In this document: piece after piece, positions 9,552 through 20,611 of the stretch
Position numbering within the stretch: position 1 is the first letter of the stretch
Layout of the letters: each line of letters opens with the position of its first letter
Assembly: GCA_016706225.1 (NCBI GenBank)
Contig: JADJKB010000002.1
Location: 1-64,000, forward strand
DNA: 64,000 nt
Direction of reading: 5' to 3'
DNA from: Myxococcales bacterium
GTDB taxonomy: Bacteria; Myxococcota_A; Polyangia; Polyangiales; Polyangiaceae
Notes under the pieces: generated by a model
Seen by the model: the letters and a program-made list of their open reading frames with translations, nothing else
The model's database searches: none
Told to the model about the DNA's origin: nothing
Program-made: the position numbers and the translations under genes

Positions 9552-11783
9552 CTCGGGTCTTCCGAGCACCAACAGGCCGAGGGGCGGCAGCGTGAGCCGC
9601 AGCGACTGCGGCCGGCCGTGGGCCGGAACCTCTTCGGTCTCGACCAACGAAGCCGTCTCGACGTCGCTGCCGCCGAACGCCACGTCGTCGGTGGAGAGAA
9701 GCTCGACGTAGGAACCCGGCTCCGGCGCGCCTACGCGATAGTCCATGCGCGGCACGGGGGTCATGTTCATGACCACCAGGACGTGCTGCCCACCGCCGCG
9801 ACGCAGGAAGCTGAACACACAGTTCGCGCTGTCACTGCAGTCGATCCACTCGAACGAGTACGGGTTCGGATCGTTCTCCCAGAACGCGGGTGTGCCCGCG
9901 TACAGGCGCCCGAGCGCCTCGAAGAAGACCTGGAGCTTGCGGCGATCCGGCTCCTCGAGCAGGTGCCAGTCCACGCTCCCGTCGTGGTTCCACTCGCGCT
10001 CCTGGCCGATCTCGTTGCCCATGAAGACCAGCTGCTTGCCCGGGCGGGTGTACTGGTAGGCGTGCAAGAGCCGCAGGTTCGCCAGCTTCTGCCAGTGGTC
10101 CCCGGGCATCTTGGAGTAGAGCGAACCCTTGCCGTGCACGACCTCGTCGTGGGAGATGCTGTTGATGAAACGCTCGTGGAACTCGTAGATCATCGAGAAC
10201 GTGAGCTGGTTCTGGTGATAACCACGATGCACCGGGTCTTTCCGGAAGTACTCCAGGGTGTCGTGCATCCAGCCCATGTTCCACTTGAACGTGAAGCCGA
10301 GGCCGCCCTCGCGTGCGTCGCGCGTCACCCCTGCCCACGAGGTGCTCTCCTCGGCGATCGTGAAGGCCCCTGGTACCTCTTCGCGAATGATGTGGTTGGT
10401 CGCCTTCAAGAACTCGATGGCAGCGATGTTCTCGCGCCCGCCGTGTTCGTTCGGTAACCACTCGCCCTCGGCCCGGCTGTAGTCGAGGTAGAGCATCGAG
10501 GCGACGGCATCGACCCGGAGGCCGTCCACGTGCAAATCCACGAGCCAGTAGAGCGCGCTCGCCAGGAGGAAGTTGCGCACTTCGGGCCGGCCGAAGTTGA
10601 AGATCAGCGTGCCCCAATCGGGGTGCTCGCCCAGCCGCGGATCTTCGTGCTCATACAGAGCCGTGCCGTCGAAACGACGCAGCGCGAAGTCGTCTTTCGG
10701 AAAATGCGCGGGGACCCAGTCGATGATGACGCCGATGCCGTTCTGGTGACAGTGGTCGACCAACCAGCGAAAATCGTCGGGTGAGCCATAACGAGTGCTC
10801 GGCGCGAAATAACTCGTGACCTGATAACCCCACGAGCCGAAGAACGGGTGCTCGGCTACTGGCATCAGCTCGATGTGGGTGAAACCCAGGCGTTTGCAGT
10901 GCTCGACGAGCTGCACCGCCGCCTCACGGTAGTTGAGGGAGCGGTTCCCTTCTTCGGGCACACGCTTCCACGAGCCGAGGTGCACCTCGTAGATGTTCAT
11001 CGGACGCCGCGTCACGTCCTGGGTGCCACGCTCGGTCATCCACTTGCCGTCGCGCCACACGTGGCTCGACTCGCTGACCACCGACGCCGTCGCCGGAGGA
11101 AGCTCGGCCAGCTGCGCCAGAGGATCTGCCTTGAAGCGCAGGCCACCGTCGTGGGTCTTGATCTCGAACTTGTAGAGGGCACCTGGCGCAACGTCGGGGA
11201 CGAACAGCTCCCAGATCCCGGATGAGCCGAGGGAGCGCATCGGCGAGAGGCGACCATCCCAACCGTTGAAGTCCGCGATCAAGCTCACGCGGCGCGCGTT
11301 CGGCGCCCAGACGGCGAACGCGGTGCCGCTCTCTCCGTCGATGGTGCGCAGGTTGGCGCCGAGCACGCGCCAGAGCTGGCGATGGTTGCCCTCACCGAAC
11401 AGGTGCGCGTCGACTTCGCCCACCGTCGGCAAGAACCGATAGGGATCGCCTCGCTCCCAGGATTTCCCGTCGGCGAAGTGGAACCGCAACCGATAGGCAA
11501 GGGGTAGCTCCTCGCCCGGGACGAACACGGCGAACAATCCCTTTTCGATGGCAACCATCCCGAGGGTTCGACCGCCGGACAGCAGGCACTCGGCGCGTGT
11601 TGCATCGGGATGGAACGCACGCACGACGACGCCGCTCCGTCCGCCAATACTGAGCGGGTGCGCACCGAGGACTTGGTGCGGCTCGTGATGATCCCCCTGA
11701 AAGAGTCGGTGCACGGCCTCGGTTGGGCCGCGCATCAGCGTGATTTCGTCGAGCTCTTTGGGTTCTACACGGGTCTCTACCAT
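9546..11783 (-). CDS. glgB: 1,4-alpha-glucan branching enzyme
   Basis: GlgB cuts alpha-1,4 glucan chains and rejoins them by alpha-1,6 bonds, making branched glycogen. The 745-residue protein has an N-terminal CBM48 domain (HQVLGAHPLSIGGRSGVVVR and GTAFAVWAPNARRVSLIADF) and a GH13 barrel with the four conserved regions: DWVPAHFPKD, GLRVDAVASMLYLDY (nucleophile Asp), TIAEESTSWAGVT (acid/base Glu) and NSISHDEVVHGK. A C-terminal all-beta domain ends LPPLGLLVLGRPEP. The ATG at 11783 gives a full family-length protein. It lies on the same strand as glgX and glgE but is separated from them by two lipoprotein genes and an unknown gene. Its TAG stop is inside the dispersed repeat. Confidence 0.97.
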   Translation of the reverse strand: MVETRVEPKELDEITLMRGPTEAVHRLFQGDHHEPHQVLGAHPLSIGGRSGVVVRAFHPDATRAECLLSGGRTLGMVAIEKGLFAVFVPGEELPLAYRLRFHFADGKSWERGDPYRFLPTVGEVDAHLFGEGNHRQLWRVLGANLRTIDGESGTAFAVWAPNARRVSLIADFNGWDGRLSPMRSLGSSGIWELFVPDVAPGALYKFEIKTHDGGLRFKADPLAQLAELPPATASVVSESSHVWRDGKWMTERGTQDVTRRPMNIYEVHLGSWKRVPEEGNRSLNYREAAVQLVEHCKRLGFTHIELMPVAEHPFFGSWGYQVTSYFAPSTRYGSPDDFRWLVDHCHQNGIGVIIDWVPAHFPKDDFALRRFDGTALYEHEDPRLGEHPDWGTLIFNFGRPEVRNFLLASALYWLVDLHVDGLRVDAVASMLYLDYSRAEGEWLPNEHGGRENIAAIEFLKATNHIIREEVPGAFTIAEESTSWAGVTRDAREGGLGFTFKWNMGWMHDTLEYFRKDPVHRGYHQNQLTFSMIYEFHERFINSISHDEVVHGKGSLYSKMPGDHWQKLANLRLLHAYQYTRPGKQLVFMGNEIGQEREWNHDGSVDWHLLEEPDRRKLQVFFEALGRLYAGTPAFWENDPNPYSFEWIDCSDSANCVFSFLRRGGGQHVLVVMNMTPVPRMDYRVGAPEPGSYVELLSTDDVAFGGSDVETASLVETEEVPAHGRPQSLRLTLPPLGLLVLGRPEP

Positions 11784-11914
11784 CGGGGTGCGGTGTTAGC
11801 ACATTCGACGCGCGACCGCTGCGCGCGGCGACCGCTGCGCGCGGCTCGCCCTTCGACGCGCGTATTTTGCTGCGCCGAGCCGCCTGCTCGCGAGCGCGCG
11901 CAAAAGTTCCGACA

Positions 11915-13033
11915 TCACTGACAACCAATCGGCTCGGTGCTGACGACCACATCGTCGAACCAGATGCGGTTCGAATGACTCTTGGCGTCGGAGGTCTCGA
12001 GGTAGTGCTGCAACCTCACCATGTTGAGCTTCAGGTCCGAGGTCGCACGGAAGGCCATCGTCGTCAGCTGGTGCGCCGGTACACCATCGATGAAATAGGC
12101 CATTTCTCCGTTGGATTTCCCGGGATCATTGGCCTTCATCATCATCTCCAGGCACACCCACTTGTCGAGCGGCAGCGTCACCTCGGGACTGGGCGCGAGG
12201 GTCTCACCCCAGCAACACTCGAGTCCGTTCGTGCACGGCATGCCCTTCGTCGCGCAGCCGTCGCAGATCGCCTTCGGGTCGGCGTAGTTGGAGCAACTGG
12301 CGGCGGACTCGCACTTCATGTCCGGGAAGTACGAGTAGAAGAACGTGCTGTGGGTGAGCGGCTTGAAGTCGACGGTCGTGCCCATGTGACGCGTGCCGTC
12401 GGGACGGCAGCCCGCGTTGCCGTAGGCGTCCCAGTATTTTTGGCTGCCGCCGATGGAGAGGAAGTGGTGAACCCGCTCGTGATCCGGCGCCAGCTTGAAG
12501 AACGCGCGAAAGTAGAGTTTGTCGTAACCGGTAAGCGCACAGCCCGATTTGTTTTGCCCGCTGCAAGTTCGGAACATGAGGTCCGCTCCCTGATATCCCG
12601 CGCTGGCCGCAGCGGGCATGTAGAGCGAAAACCCGCCTCGGTGCGCCTCGGTCGACGAGGTCATGCGACCGGGATCCTTGGCTCCGATGTTCTCGGTCCA
12701 GGGGGAGCTCGCGAGCCAGCTGTCGAAGCCCGCGCCCATGCCTTCGAAGTCGTCGCAGAGCAGCCACGCCGGAGCCGGGTTCTTGCAGTCGTAGGCCACG
12801 CCGCCGCCGCCGCCTGTGTTGTTGCCGGCGGCCCCTCCGCTCGAAGTCGTGGCGCCGCTGCCTGCGGCGCCGCTGCCCGATGCGCCGCCGTTGCCCGTCT
12901 TGCCGCCACTTCCAGCGCTCGACGCGCCACCGCTCGACGCCCCACCGCTTGCGCCACTACCAGCGGTGTCCTCGGTCGAACATGCCAAGAGCGCCGATCC
13001 AACGAGCAGAGCGCCAGCCAGAAACTTCTTCAT
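11915..13033 (-). CDS. lipoprotein with Gly/Ser linker and lectin-like (polysaccharide-binding type) domain
   Basis: ATG 13033 follows GAAAGGGG and gives MKKFLAGALLVGSALLACST, a signal peptide with lipobox. About 65 residues of a Gly/Ser/Ala linker follow (GASGGASSGGASSAGSGG). The folded part of about 290 residues starts DCKNPAPAWLLCDDFEG and contains HRGGFSLYMPAA, KLYFRAFFKLAPDHERVHHF and NRIWFDDVVVSTEPIGC. That pattern resembles jelly-roll concanavalin-like or polysaccharide-lyase-type domains in secreted bacterial proteins. A Cys cluster (CDGCATKGMPCTNGLECCWG) adds probable disulfides. The gene starts 10 bases after the stop of the Cys-repeat gene, so the two probably form an operon. Ligand and catalysis are unknown; cell-surface sugar binding is an inference. 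Confidence 0.7.
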   Translation of the reverse strand: MKKFLAGALLVGSALLACSTEDTAGSGASGGASSGGASSAGSGGKTGNGGASGSGAAGSGATTSSGGAAGNNTGGGGGVAYDCKNPAPAWLLCDDFEGMGAGFDSWLASSPWTENIGAKDPGRMTSSTEAHRGGFSLYMPAAASAGYQGADLMFRTCSGQNKSGCALTGYDKLYFRAFFKLAPDHERVHHFLSIGGSQKYWDAYGNAGCRPDGTRHMGTTVDFKPLTHSTFFYSYFPDMKCESAASCSNYADPKAICDGCATKGMPCTNGLECCWGETLAPSPEVTLPLDKWVCLEMMMKANDPGKSNGEMAYFIDGVPAHQLTTMAFRATSDLKLNMVRLQHYLETSDAKSHSNRIWFDDVVVSTEPIGCQ

Positions 13034-13043
13034 TCGGCCCCTT

Positions 13044-14546
13044 TCAACGATACACACGCGCGAACTCCGGCAACGTGTTGCCGGAGGGCCAGGCTTCGAC
13101 GCAGTTGCCCGCTGAGTCTTTGTACGACTTGTTGGTCTCGGTTCGGTTCATCGTCCCACAGACCGCACCGGCCGAATTCCAGGGCCGGCACTTGTAAGCG
13201 AAGCCGTCGTACGGGAGATAGTAACTCTCCGTGCCCGTGCAGCCCGCCCCGGTGAAGTGACTGATGTACGCGCTCTCGGGCGCAACACAGGTCGCCTCGC
13301 CGCACACGCTGCCACACACACCGGGCGTACCGCCGCCCCCACAGGTGTTGAGCCCGGAACACGACCCACAATCGAGTGAGCCGCCGCAGCCATCGGAGAT
13401 CTGCCCGCAGTTCTTGCCTTGAGCCTGGCAGGTCGTCTTGGTGCAACCACACGCGTTCGCCACGCCGCCGCCGCTGCAACTCTCGGGTGCCACACAGGCT
13501 CCGCAGCTCAGGTTTCCGCCGCAGCCGTCCGGGATCGAGCCGCAGTTCTTGCCCTGAGCTTGGCAGCTGGTCTTGACGCAACCACACACGTTCTGCGTCA
13601 CCGCGCTGCACGTCTCCGGCGCTGTGCAGGTGCCACAGTTGAGTGTGCCCCCGCAGGCATCGGGGGGAGAGCCGCAGTTCTTGCCCAGCGCGGAGCACGT
13701 GGTCTTGGTGCACCCGCAGACGTTCGCCACCCCACCCCCGCTGCAGGTCTGGGGCGGCGAACAGCTCCCGCAATTGAGCTTGTTCCCGCAGCCATCGGAG
13801 ACGTCTCCGCAGTTTTTGCCCTGTGCATTGCAGGTGCTGGGCACACACGGGCCCGCGCCGCACTTGTTCGGGCCACCTCCACCGCAAGTCTGCCCGCTCG
13901 GACAGCTGCCGCAACTGACCGTGCCCCCGCAGCCATCGGCCTGCGTGCCGCAATCCGCACCGAGCTCCTGACACGTCTTCGCGGTGCAGCCGCAGCTGTT
14001 GGCCTGACCAGCCTGCCCACACGTCGTGGGAGGCTGGCAGACACCGCAATTGAGCGAGTTGCCACAACCATCGTCGAGCGTGCCGCAGGTAGCAGCTTCC
14101 GATTCACACGTCTTCGGTTTGCAACCGCACCCATTGGGTACGCCGTCGCCACCACAGGTCGCCGGCGGAGTGCACGCCGCGCAGTCGATGATGGCGCCGC
14201 AACCGTCGGGCACTTGCCCGCACTCGGCGCCCAGATCGGCGCAGCTCGCAGGAACACACGGGAAGTCTCCGCACCGGTTCGGTCCGTCTCCACCGCAGTA
14301 CTTGCCGTCGGTGCACGTTCCGCAGTCGAGCACGCTCGTGCAGCCGTCCAGCGCGAGGCCACAGTTGGCGTTGAGCTCCTTGCACGTCTTCTTCTTGCAA
14401 GCGCTCGCGTCGGAGCCTGCATCGCCGGCGTCAGCCGTCGACTTCAAGTCGTCGAGGTTCTGCGTCAGGCTGCAGGACCCCAGAGACAACCAGAGCGCGG
14501 CGGTGAGCCAAGAGAGCGTGCTCGAGTTGCGCGCGACGGAGCCCAC
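13044..14546 (-). CDS. lipoprotein with eight tandem Cys-rich repeats
   Basis: The start MGSVARNSSTLSWLTAALWL followed by SLGSC is a signal peptide with lipobox. Residues about 50-430 are eight repeats of about 45 residues with the pattern C-x-x-x-[TS]-C...C-G...D-[GA]-C...C...C...C...C-G, for example TTCQAQGKNCGQISDGCGG. With about eight Cys each they should be held by disulfides. The last 70 residues form a different unit (YISHFTGAGCTGTESYYLPY to LPEFARVYR) that looks like a small ligand-binding or cap domain. Such Cys-repeat proteins are common in Polyangia and have no assigned function. It is followed within 10 bases by the lectin-like lipoprotein and lies between glgB and glgX. Confidence 0.7.
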   Translation of the reverse strand: MGSVARNSSTLSWLTAALWLSLGSCSLTQNLDDLKSTADAGDAGSDASACKKKTCKELNANCGLALDGCTSVLDCGTCTDGKYCGGDGPNRCGDFPCVPASCADLGAECGQVPDGCGAIIDCAACTPPATCGGDGVPNGCGCKPKTCESEAATCGTLDDGCGNSLNCGVCQPPTTCGQAGQANSCGCTAKTCQELGADCGTQADGCGGTVSCGSCPSGQTCGGGGPNKCGAGPCVPSTCNAQGKNCGDVSDGCGNKLNCGSCSPPQTCSGGGVANVCGCTKTTCSALGKNCGSPPDACGGTLNCGTCTAPETCSAVTQNVCGCVKTSCQAQGKNCGSIPDGCGGNLSCGACVAPESCSGGGVANACGCTKTTCQAQGKNCGQISDGCGGSLDCGSCSGLNTCGGGGTPGVCGSVCGEATCVAPESAYISHFTGAGCTGTESYYLPYDGFAYKCRPWNSAGAVCGTMNRTETNKSYKDSAGNCVEAWPSGNTLPEFARVYR

Positions 14547-14598
14547 GATGAGCGAAGGCTACTGGGCCTGGTCGTGTGTGGCCAGTCGCAGCCGAGTG

Positions 14599-15484
14599 TC
14601 AGCTGCGCTTCGCGCCCCAGTTGAGCGACCAGTGGACCGGGCCCCCCCCGCTCAGCGGTCCGTGCGCTCGGTGTTCCACGCGCTCTCCGTGAGCATTCTC
14701 GACGCGCCAGCGCTGGCCTCCGAAATCAAAGGCCAGCTGCCGGCTGACCAGCTCGCGCAGCGCGACCGCGTCCCGCGCAATGCTGGTCGCCTCCCGCGGG
14801 ATCTGGCGGCTGAGCGAGACATACAGCCGCGCAGCGTCGGTCGGTCCAGCAATAGCCAGGCGCGCGCTCCGTGTGAGGGGCAGCGTGGACGCATAGAGCG
14901 CGACGTCGAGCCCGCGCTCGCGGGCGCGTTCGATCACCGCAACCTGCGCGGATACCCCGGGCGTCCCACCCAAGCGACGGCGCGACGCCGTCAGCTCGCC
15001 ACCCGACTCCCGCAGCCCCACGCCGAGCGCAGCGAGCACAAAACGACACGCGCTCACTTGCTCGGGCGAGAGCCGGTCGGCAATCAGCGCGGTGCACGTC
15101 CCAAAGAGCTTGATGACGGAGCCGAAATGCAAGGTTGCGTCGAGCAACTCCCGTTCGTCGTCGCGCAGGCACAGGCTCGTGTATTCGCTGCCGCCGGAGC
15201 CCTCGAGCACTCCGGCCAGCAAGCTCGGCTCGACGGGTTGGTCGAGCCGCCGGCAGTAGTGCACCTCGAGGCGCTCGACCACTCCGCTGCCCGCACGCTC
15301 GACGAAGGCCGCCTCGACGGCCACGAGCGGGTGCTCCGGACTCGACTCGTCGTGTGGCCTGACGAGCTCGAGCCGCAGCACTCCGACCGGCTCCGTCGTC
15401 GAGTCCAGGACCGCGTGCTCGGCGCGTGTCACCAGGCCGAGCAGGCCCTCGTCGTCTGCGCTCTCAATTTCGATCGGCGGCCGC

Positions 15485-15495
<11 letters not shown>
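14599..15495 (-). CDS. protein of unknown function overlapping glgX
   Basis: ATG 15495 gives about 298 residues beginning MTTERPPIEIESADDEGLLG. The start lies inside the last codons of glgX (11-base overlap), so translation is probably coupled. No signal peptide, membrane helix or familiar motif is visible. The N-terminal 120 residues look like a beta-rich domain (VGVLRLELVRPHDES, ERLEVHYCRRLDQPVEPSLL). The middle is helical (CRFVLAALGVGLRESGGELT), followed by LYVSLSRQIPREATSIARDA. Its tie to glgX suggests a role connected with alpha-glucan metabolism, but that rests on position only. A GTG or ATG further upstream would extend the N-terminus by up to 20 residues into glgX and is less likely. 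Confidence 0.6.
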
Positions 15496-17587
<2,092 letters not shown>

Positions 17588-17602
17588 GCGAGGGCGACCC
17601 TA

Positions 17603-19576
17603 TCAGGCCTCGGCGTCGCTGCGCACGATGCGCAGCACATGGCCGACTTTTTCCGCGGGATCCAGCTTCACGTAGTTGCGCGACCCGTGCCACTCGTAGC
17701 GCTCGTCGGTCAGCAGATCGACGACGGTGTAGGGCAGGTGCTCTCCCAGTCCCAGCTCGTCCACCGGCACCTCCACGAACGACTCGTGCACTTTGTGTGG
17801 GTCTGTGGTGACGACGATGATCAGGTCTTCGGTCGGGTCGCGCTTCAGGTACGCGAGCACCGCTTCGTTCTCGCTCGGCAGAAAACTCAAATTCGCGAGC
17901 CGCTGCAGCGCCGGGTGCTCACGCCGGATGCGGTTGATGCGAGTGATGTCCGCCCGGATGTTGCCGGGAGCCTGCCAGTCGCGCTGCCTGATCTCGTACT
18001 TCTCCGAGTCCAGGTACTCCTCACTGCCACGCCGCACGGGGGTGTTCTCACAAAGCTCGTAGCCGCTGTAGATGCCGTAGGTCGGGCTCAGCGTGGCCGC
18101 CAAGAGCAACCGGATGCGGAATGCCGGTCGCCCGCCGTCCTGCAGGTACTCGTGCAAGATGTCCGGCGTGTTGGCGAAGAAGTTCGGCCGGTAGTACTCG
18201 GCCATCTCACTGCTCGCGAGCTCGTCCAGATACTCCCGGAGCTCCCACGACGTGTTCTTCCAGGTGAAGTAGGTGTAACTCTGCGTGAAGCCGAGCTTGG
18301 CGAGCCCACGCATGCGTTTGGGGCGCGTAAAGGCCTCGGCCAGGAAGATCACGTCCGGGTGCCGGCGCTGGATCTCGGCGATGGCCCACTCCCAGAAAGC
18401 CAGCGGCTTGGTGTGGGGGTTGTCGACGCGGAAGATCTTCACCCCGTGATCGACCCAGAACAGCATGGCGTCGCGGCAGGCCGTCCAGAGCGCGTGGCGA
18501 TCGGAGCACCAGAAGTTCAGCGGGTAGATGTCCTCGTACTTCTTGGGAGGATTTTCCGCGTGGCGCAGCGTGCCGTCGGGCCTGACGAAGAACCACTCGG
18601 GGTGGTCGTGGATCCAGGGGTGGTCGGGCGAGCATTGCAGGGCGAAATCGAGTGCGAGCTCCATCCCGTGCGCGCGGGCTTTGTTCACCAGGCTCCGGAA
18701 ATCTTCAAAGCTGCCTAGCTCCGCGTGCAGCGCGGTGTGCCCCCCACTGCGGTCGCCGATCGCCCACGGGCTGCCCACGTCTCCGGGCTCGGCGCTCGTG
18801 GCGTTGTTGCGCCCCTTGCGGTGAGTCGGTCCGATCGGATGCACGGGTGGCAGATAGAGCACGTCGAACCCGAGCGCCTCGAGATCGGGGAGCCGCCGCT
18901 CGACGTCGGCGAAGGTGCCGTGTTTGCCCGGCACGGTCCCTTGCGAGCGCGGGAACAGCTCGTACCACGCGCCAAAACGCGCAAGCGGCCGATCCACCGT
19001 CAGGCTGCGGCTCTCGTAGCGGGTGCTGTGTTCCGGATCGAGCGGTCCGAGCATGCCTTCTTGCAGCTTCTTGCTGAAGGCAACGGCCAGCCGCGCGTCG
19101 TTCGTTGCATCGACGTTGGCGAGGGCCTTGGCCGAGCTCGAGAGCTCGAGGGACGCTTCCGCGCCGATCCAGGCCAGCTTGCGCGCCACGAGCTGGGCTC
19201 CTTCGAGCAGCTCGCTCGTGACGTCTTGGCCCGCGTCGAGGCGTTTTTTCAGATCTTCGCGCCAGGTTCGGAACGGATCGGGCCAGGCCTCCACGCTGTA
19301 CTCCCACGCCCCGATGCGATCGGGCACGAAGCGCCCGGACCAGCGGTCTAGATCGTAGTCGTGCTCGAGCGGTGCTTCGCGCCAGAGCTGTTCGCCGGGC
19401 CCGCGGTAGAGCAGCTGCGCGCCGATCAGGTCGTGTCCATCCTTGAAGATGTCCACGCTCACCCGGACGGTATCGCCGACGACGCACTTGACTGGGTGAC
19501 GACCGCCGTCGAGCTCAGGCGTGATGCGCTCGATGACGACGCGGGGAAGGTGGGGCGGGGGGCGTATGCTCGACAT
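17603..19576 (-). CDS. glgE: alpha-1,4-glucan:maltose-1-phosphate maltosyltransferase
   Basis: GlgE extends alpha-glucans with maltosyl units from maltose-1-phosphate. The protein of about 657 residues starts at ATG 19576 (MSSIRPPPHLPRVVIERITP), preceded by GGAGG; an upstream extension lacks such a site. It has the N-terminal domain, then the GH13_3 barrel: YLPPVHPIGPTHRKGRNN, LALDFALQCSPDHPW, IFRVDNPHTKPLAFWEW (nucleophile Asp) and VIFLAEAFTRPKRM (Glu). The YSGYELCENTPVRRGSEEY segment is also typical. No treS, pep2 or glgM is in the window, so the source of maltose-1-phosphate is not shown here. It is the first gene of the glgE-glgX operon. Confidence 0.95.
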   Translation of the reverse strand: MSSIRPPPHLPRVVIERITPELDGGRHPVKCVVGDTVRVSVDIFKDGHDLIGAQLLYRGPGEQLWREAPLEHDYDLDRWSGRFVPDRIGAWEYSVEAWPDPFRTWREDLKKRLDAGQDVTSELLEGAQLVARKLAWIGAEASLELSSSAKALANVDATNDARLAVAFSKKLQEGMLGPLDPEHSTRYESRSLTVDRPLARFGAWYELFPRSQGTVPGKHGTFADVERRLPDLEALGFDVLYLPPVHPIGPTHRKGRNNATSAEPGDVGSPWAIGDRSGGHTALHAELGSFEDFRSLVNKARAHGMELALDFALQCSPDHPWIHDHPEWFFVRPDGTLRHAENPPKKYEDIYPLNFWCSDRHALWTACRDAMLFWVDHGVKIFRVDNPHTKPLAFWEWAIAEIQRRHPDVIFLAEAFTRPKRMRGLAKLGFTQSYTYFTWKNTSWELREYLDELASSEMAEYYRPNFFANTPDILHEYLQDGGRPAFRIRLLLAATLSPTYGIYSGYELCENTPVRRGSEEYLDSEKYEIRQRDWQAPGNIRADITRINRIRREHPALQRLANLSFLPSENEAVLAYLKRDPTEDLIIVVTTDPHKVHESFVEVPVDELGLGEHLPYTVVDLLTDERYEWHGSRNYVKLDPAEKVGHVLRIVRSDAEA

Positions 19577-19675
19577 GGTGCCTCCGAGGGCGGCAAACAC
19601 CTTCCGGCGCCGTGCCGAGCACGTCAAGCCCAAGCCAGCGCGAGAGCGGCCGGCCGCTACGCAATATGATCGCCC

Positions 19676-20611
19676 TCAGGCCTGCAACATGCGCTGCGCG
19701 CGTCGCATGAACAGTGGCGAGAACCCAACCTGAACCAGGGTGAGCGCACAGGCCCACGACAAAGTCGTTGCCGCGATCGCGCCCGTCTGTTCGCTGGCGG
19801 ACCCGCTGGCGTAACCGGCCAGGAGCTGCAAAGCCACCAGATCTCGGGTGCCGACACCCTGCGGAGTGATGGGCAGCGCCGTCACCAGCATCACGATGGG
19901 CACGTACGCCAGCGCGTCGGCAAATGGGATTTCGACGCCGAAAAACATGAACGGCACCCAGGTCCCGATGAACAAAACCACGACGTGCGGCAGCCGATAG
20001 GCGAGCGCCACGAGGTGCCCGCGCACGCCGGACTCGAGCAGCGCCGAGGTTGCCTGGCGGGCCTTCAAGATCGACGGCTTGAGACCAATGACCAGCATGT
20101 ACACCAGACCGGACGCGCCGATCAGACCGGTGGTCGGCGCGAGCCAGGCCACACGCCCATGATTGAAGGGCAACGCGGCCGCCCCGATCAGATACACACA
20201 CCCGAACGTCGTTGCGTAGACCAAGAGCGTCGCACCCGCCACCCGCCAGAGCGGAGCCTTGTAGACCTTGGCCATGAAGAAGGTCAGCCAGGCTTGCCCA
20301 ATGTGATGGTTGAGCAGACTCGGCAGGTACGACGCGGCGCGGATCACGAACAGCTCGGAGTACCGCACCGGGCAGACCAGGCGGTTGTAGACGTGTTGGG
20401 TCGCCAGCACGTCGGCAGCGAGCAGCGCCACGTTGAACAGGATCGTGAACAGGAAAAAGAGCACGTAGTGGGTGCGCGAGACGGCAGCCCAGAACGCGGC
20501 GAAGTCCAGGCGCACGAGCACGAAACCCAGCAAGAGGACCGCGAGCACAAAGGGCATCACACGCCGCCAGAGCGGCAGCGCCGCCGGTGCGGGCGCGAGC
20601 GCCTCGTTCAC
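19676..20611 (-). CDS. lysylphosphatidylglycerol synthase-like / flippase-like (UPF0104) membrane protein
   Basis: A 311-residue polytopic membrane protein with seven or eight hydrophobic helices, for example RVMPFVLAVLLLGFVLVRLD, FFLFTILFNVALLAADVL and ATLLVYATTFGCVYLIGAA. The sequence near the C-terminus, TALPITPQGVGTRDLVALQL, matches the conserved P-x-x-x-x-G-x-G-x-R/E loop of the YbhN/AglD/MprF flippase-like superfamily. The GTG start overlaps the epimerase stop (GTGA), so the two are probably translated together. That neighbour suggests transport or transfer of a lipid-linked sugar for envelope polysaccharide; this is inference. It lacks the soluble catalytic domain of MprF. Confidence 0.75.
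   Translation of the reverse strand: MNEALAPAPAALPLWRRVMPFVLAVLLLGFVLVRLDFAAFWAAVSRTHYVLFFLFTILFNVALLAADVLATQHVYNRLVCPVRYSELFVIRAASYLPSLLNHHIGQAWLTFFMAKVYKAPLWRVAGATLLVYATTFGCVYLIGAAALPFNHGRVAWLAPTTGLIGASGLVYMLVIGLKPSILKARQATSALLESGVRGHLVALAYRLPHVVVLFIGTWVPFMFFGVEIPFADALAYVPIVMLVTALPITPQGVGTRDLVALQLLAGYASGSASEQTGAIAATTLSWACALTLVQVGFSPLFMRRAQRMLQA

Noticed and set aside
11800..11860. Short direct repeat GCGCGACCGCTGCGCGCGGC upstream of glgB
   Set aside because: Two imperfect copies of a simple GC-rich unit are not distinguishable from low-complexity sequence.
13419..14624. Two long plus-strand frames over the Cys-repeat gene
   Set aside because: The repeats make periodic open frames in several phases; only the minus-strand frame has a signal peptide and conserved Cys spacing.
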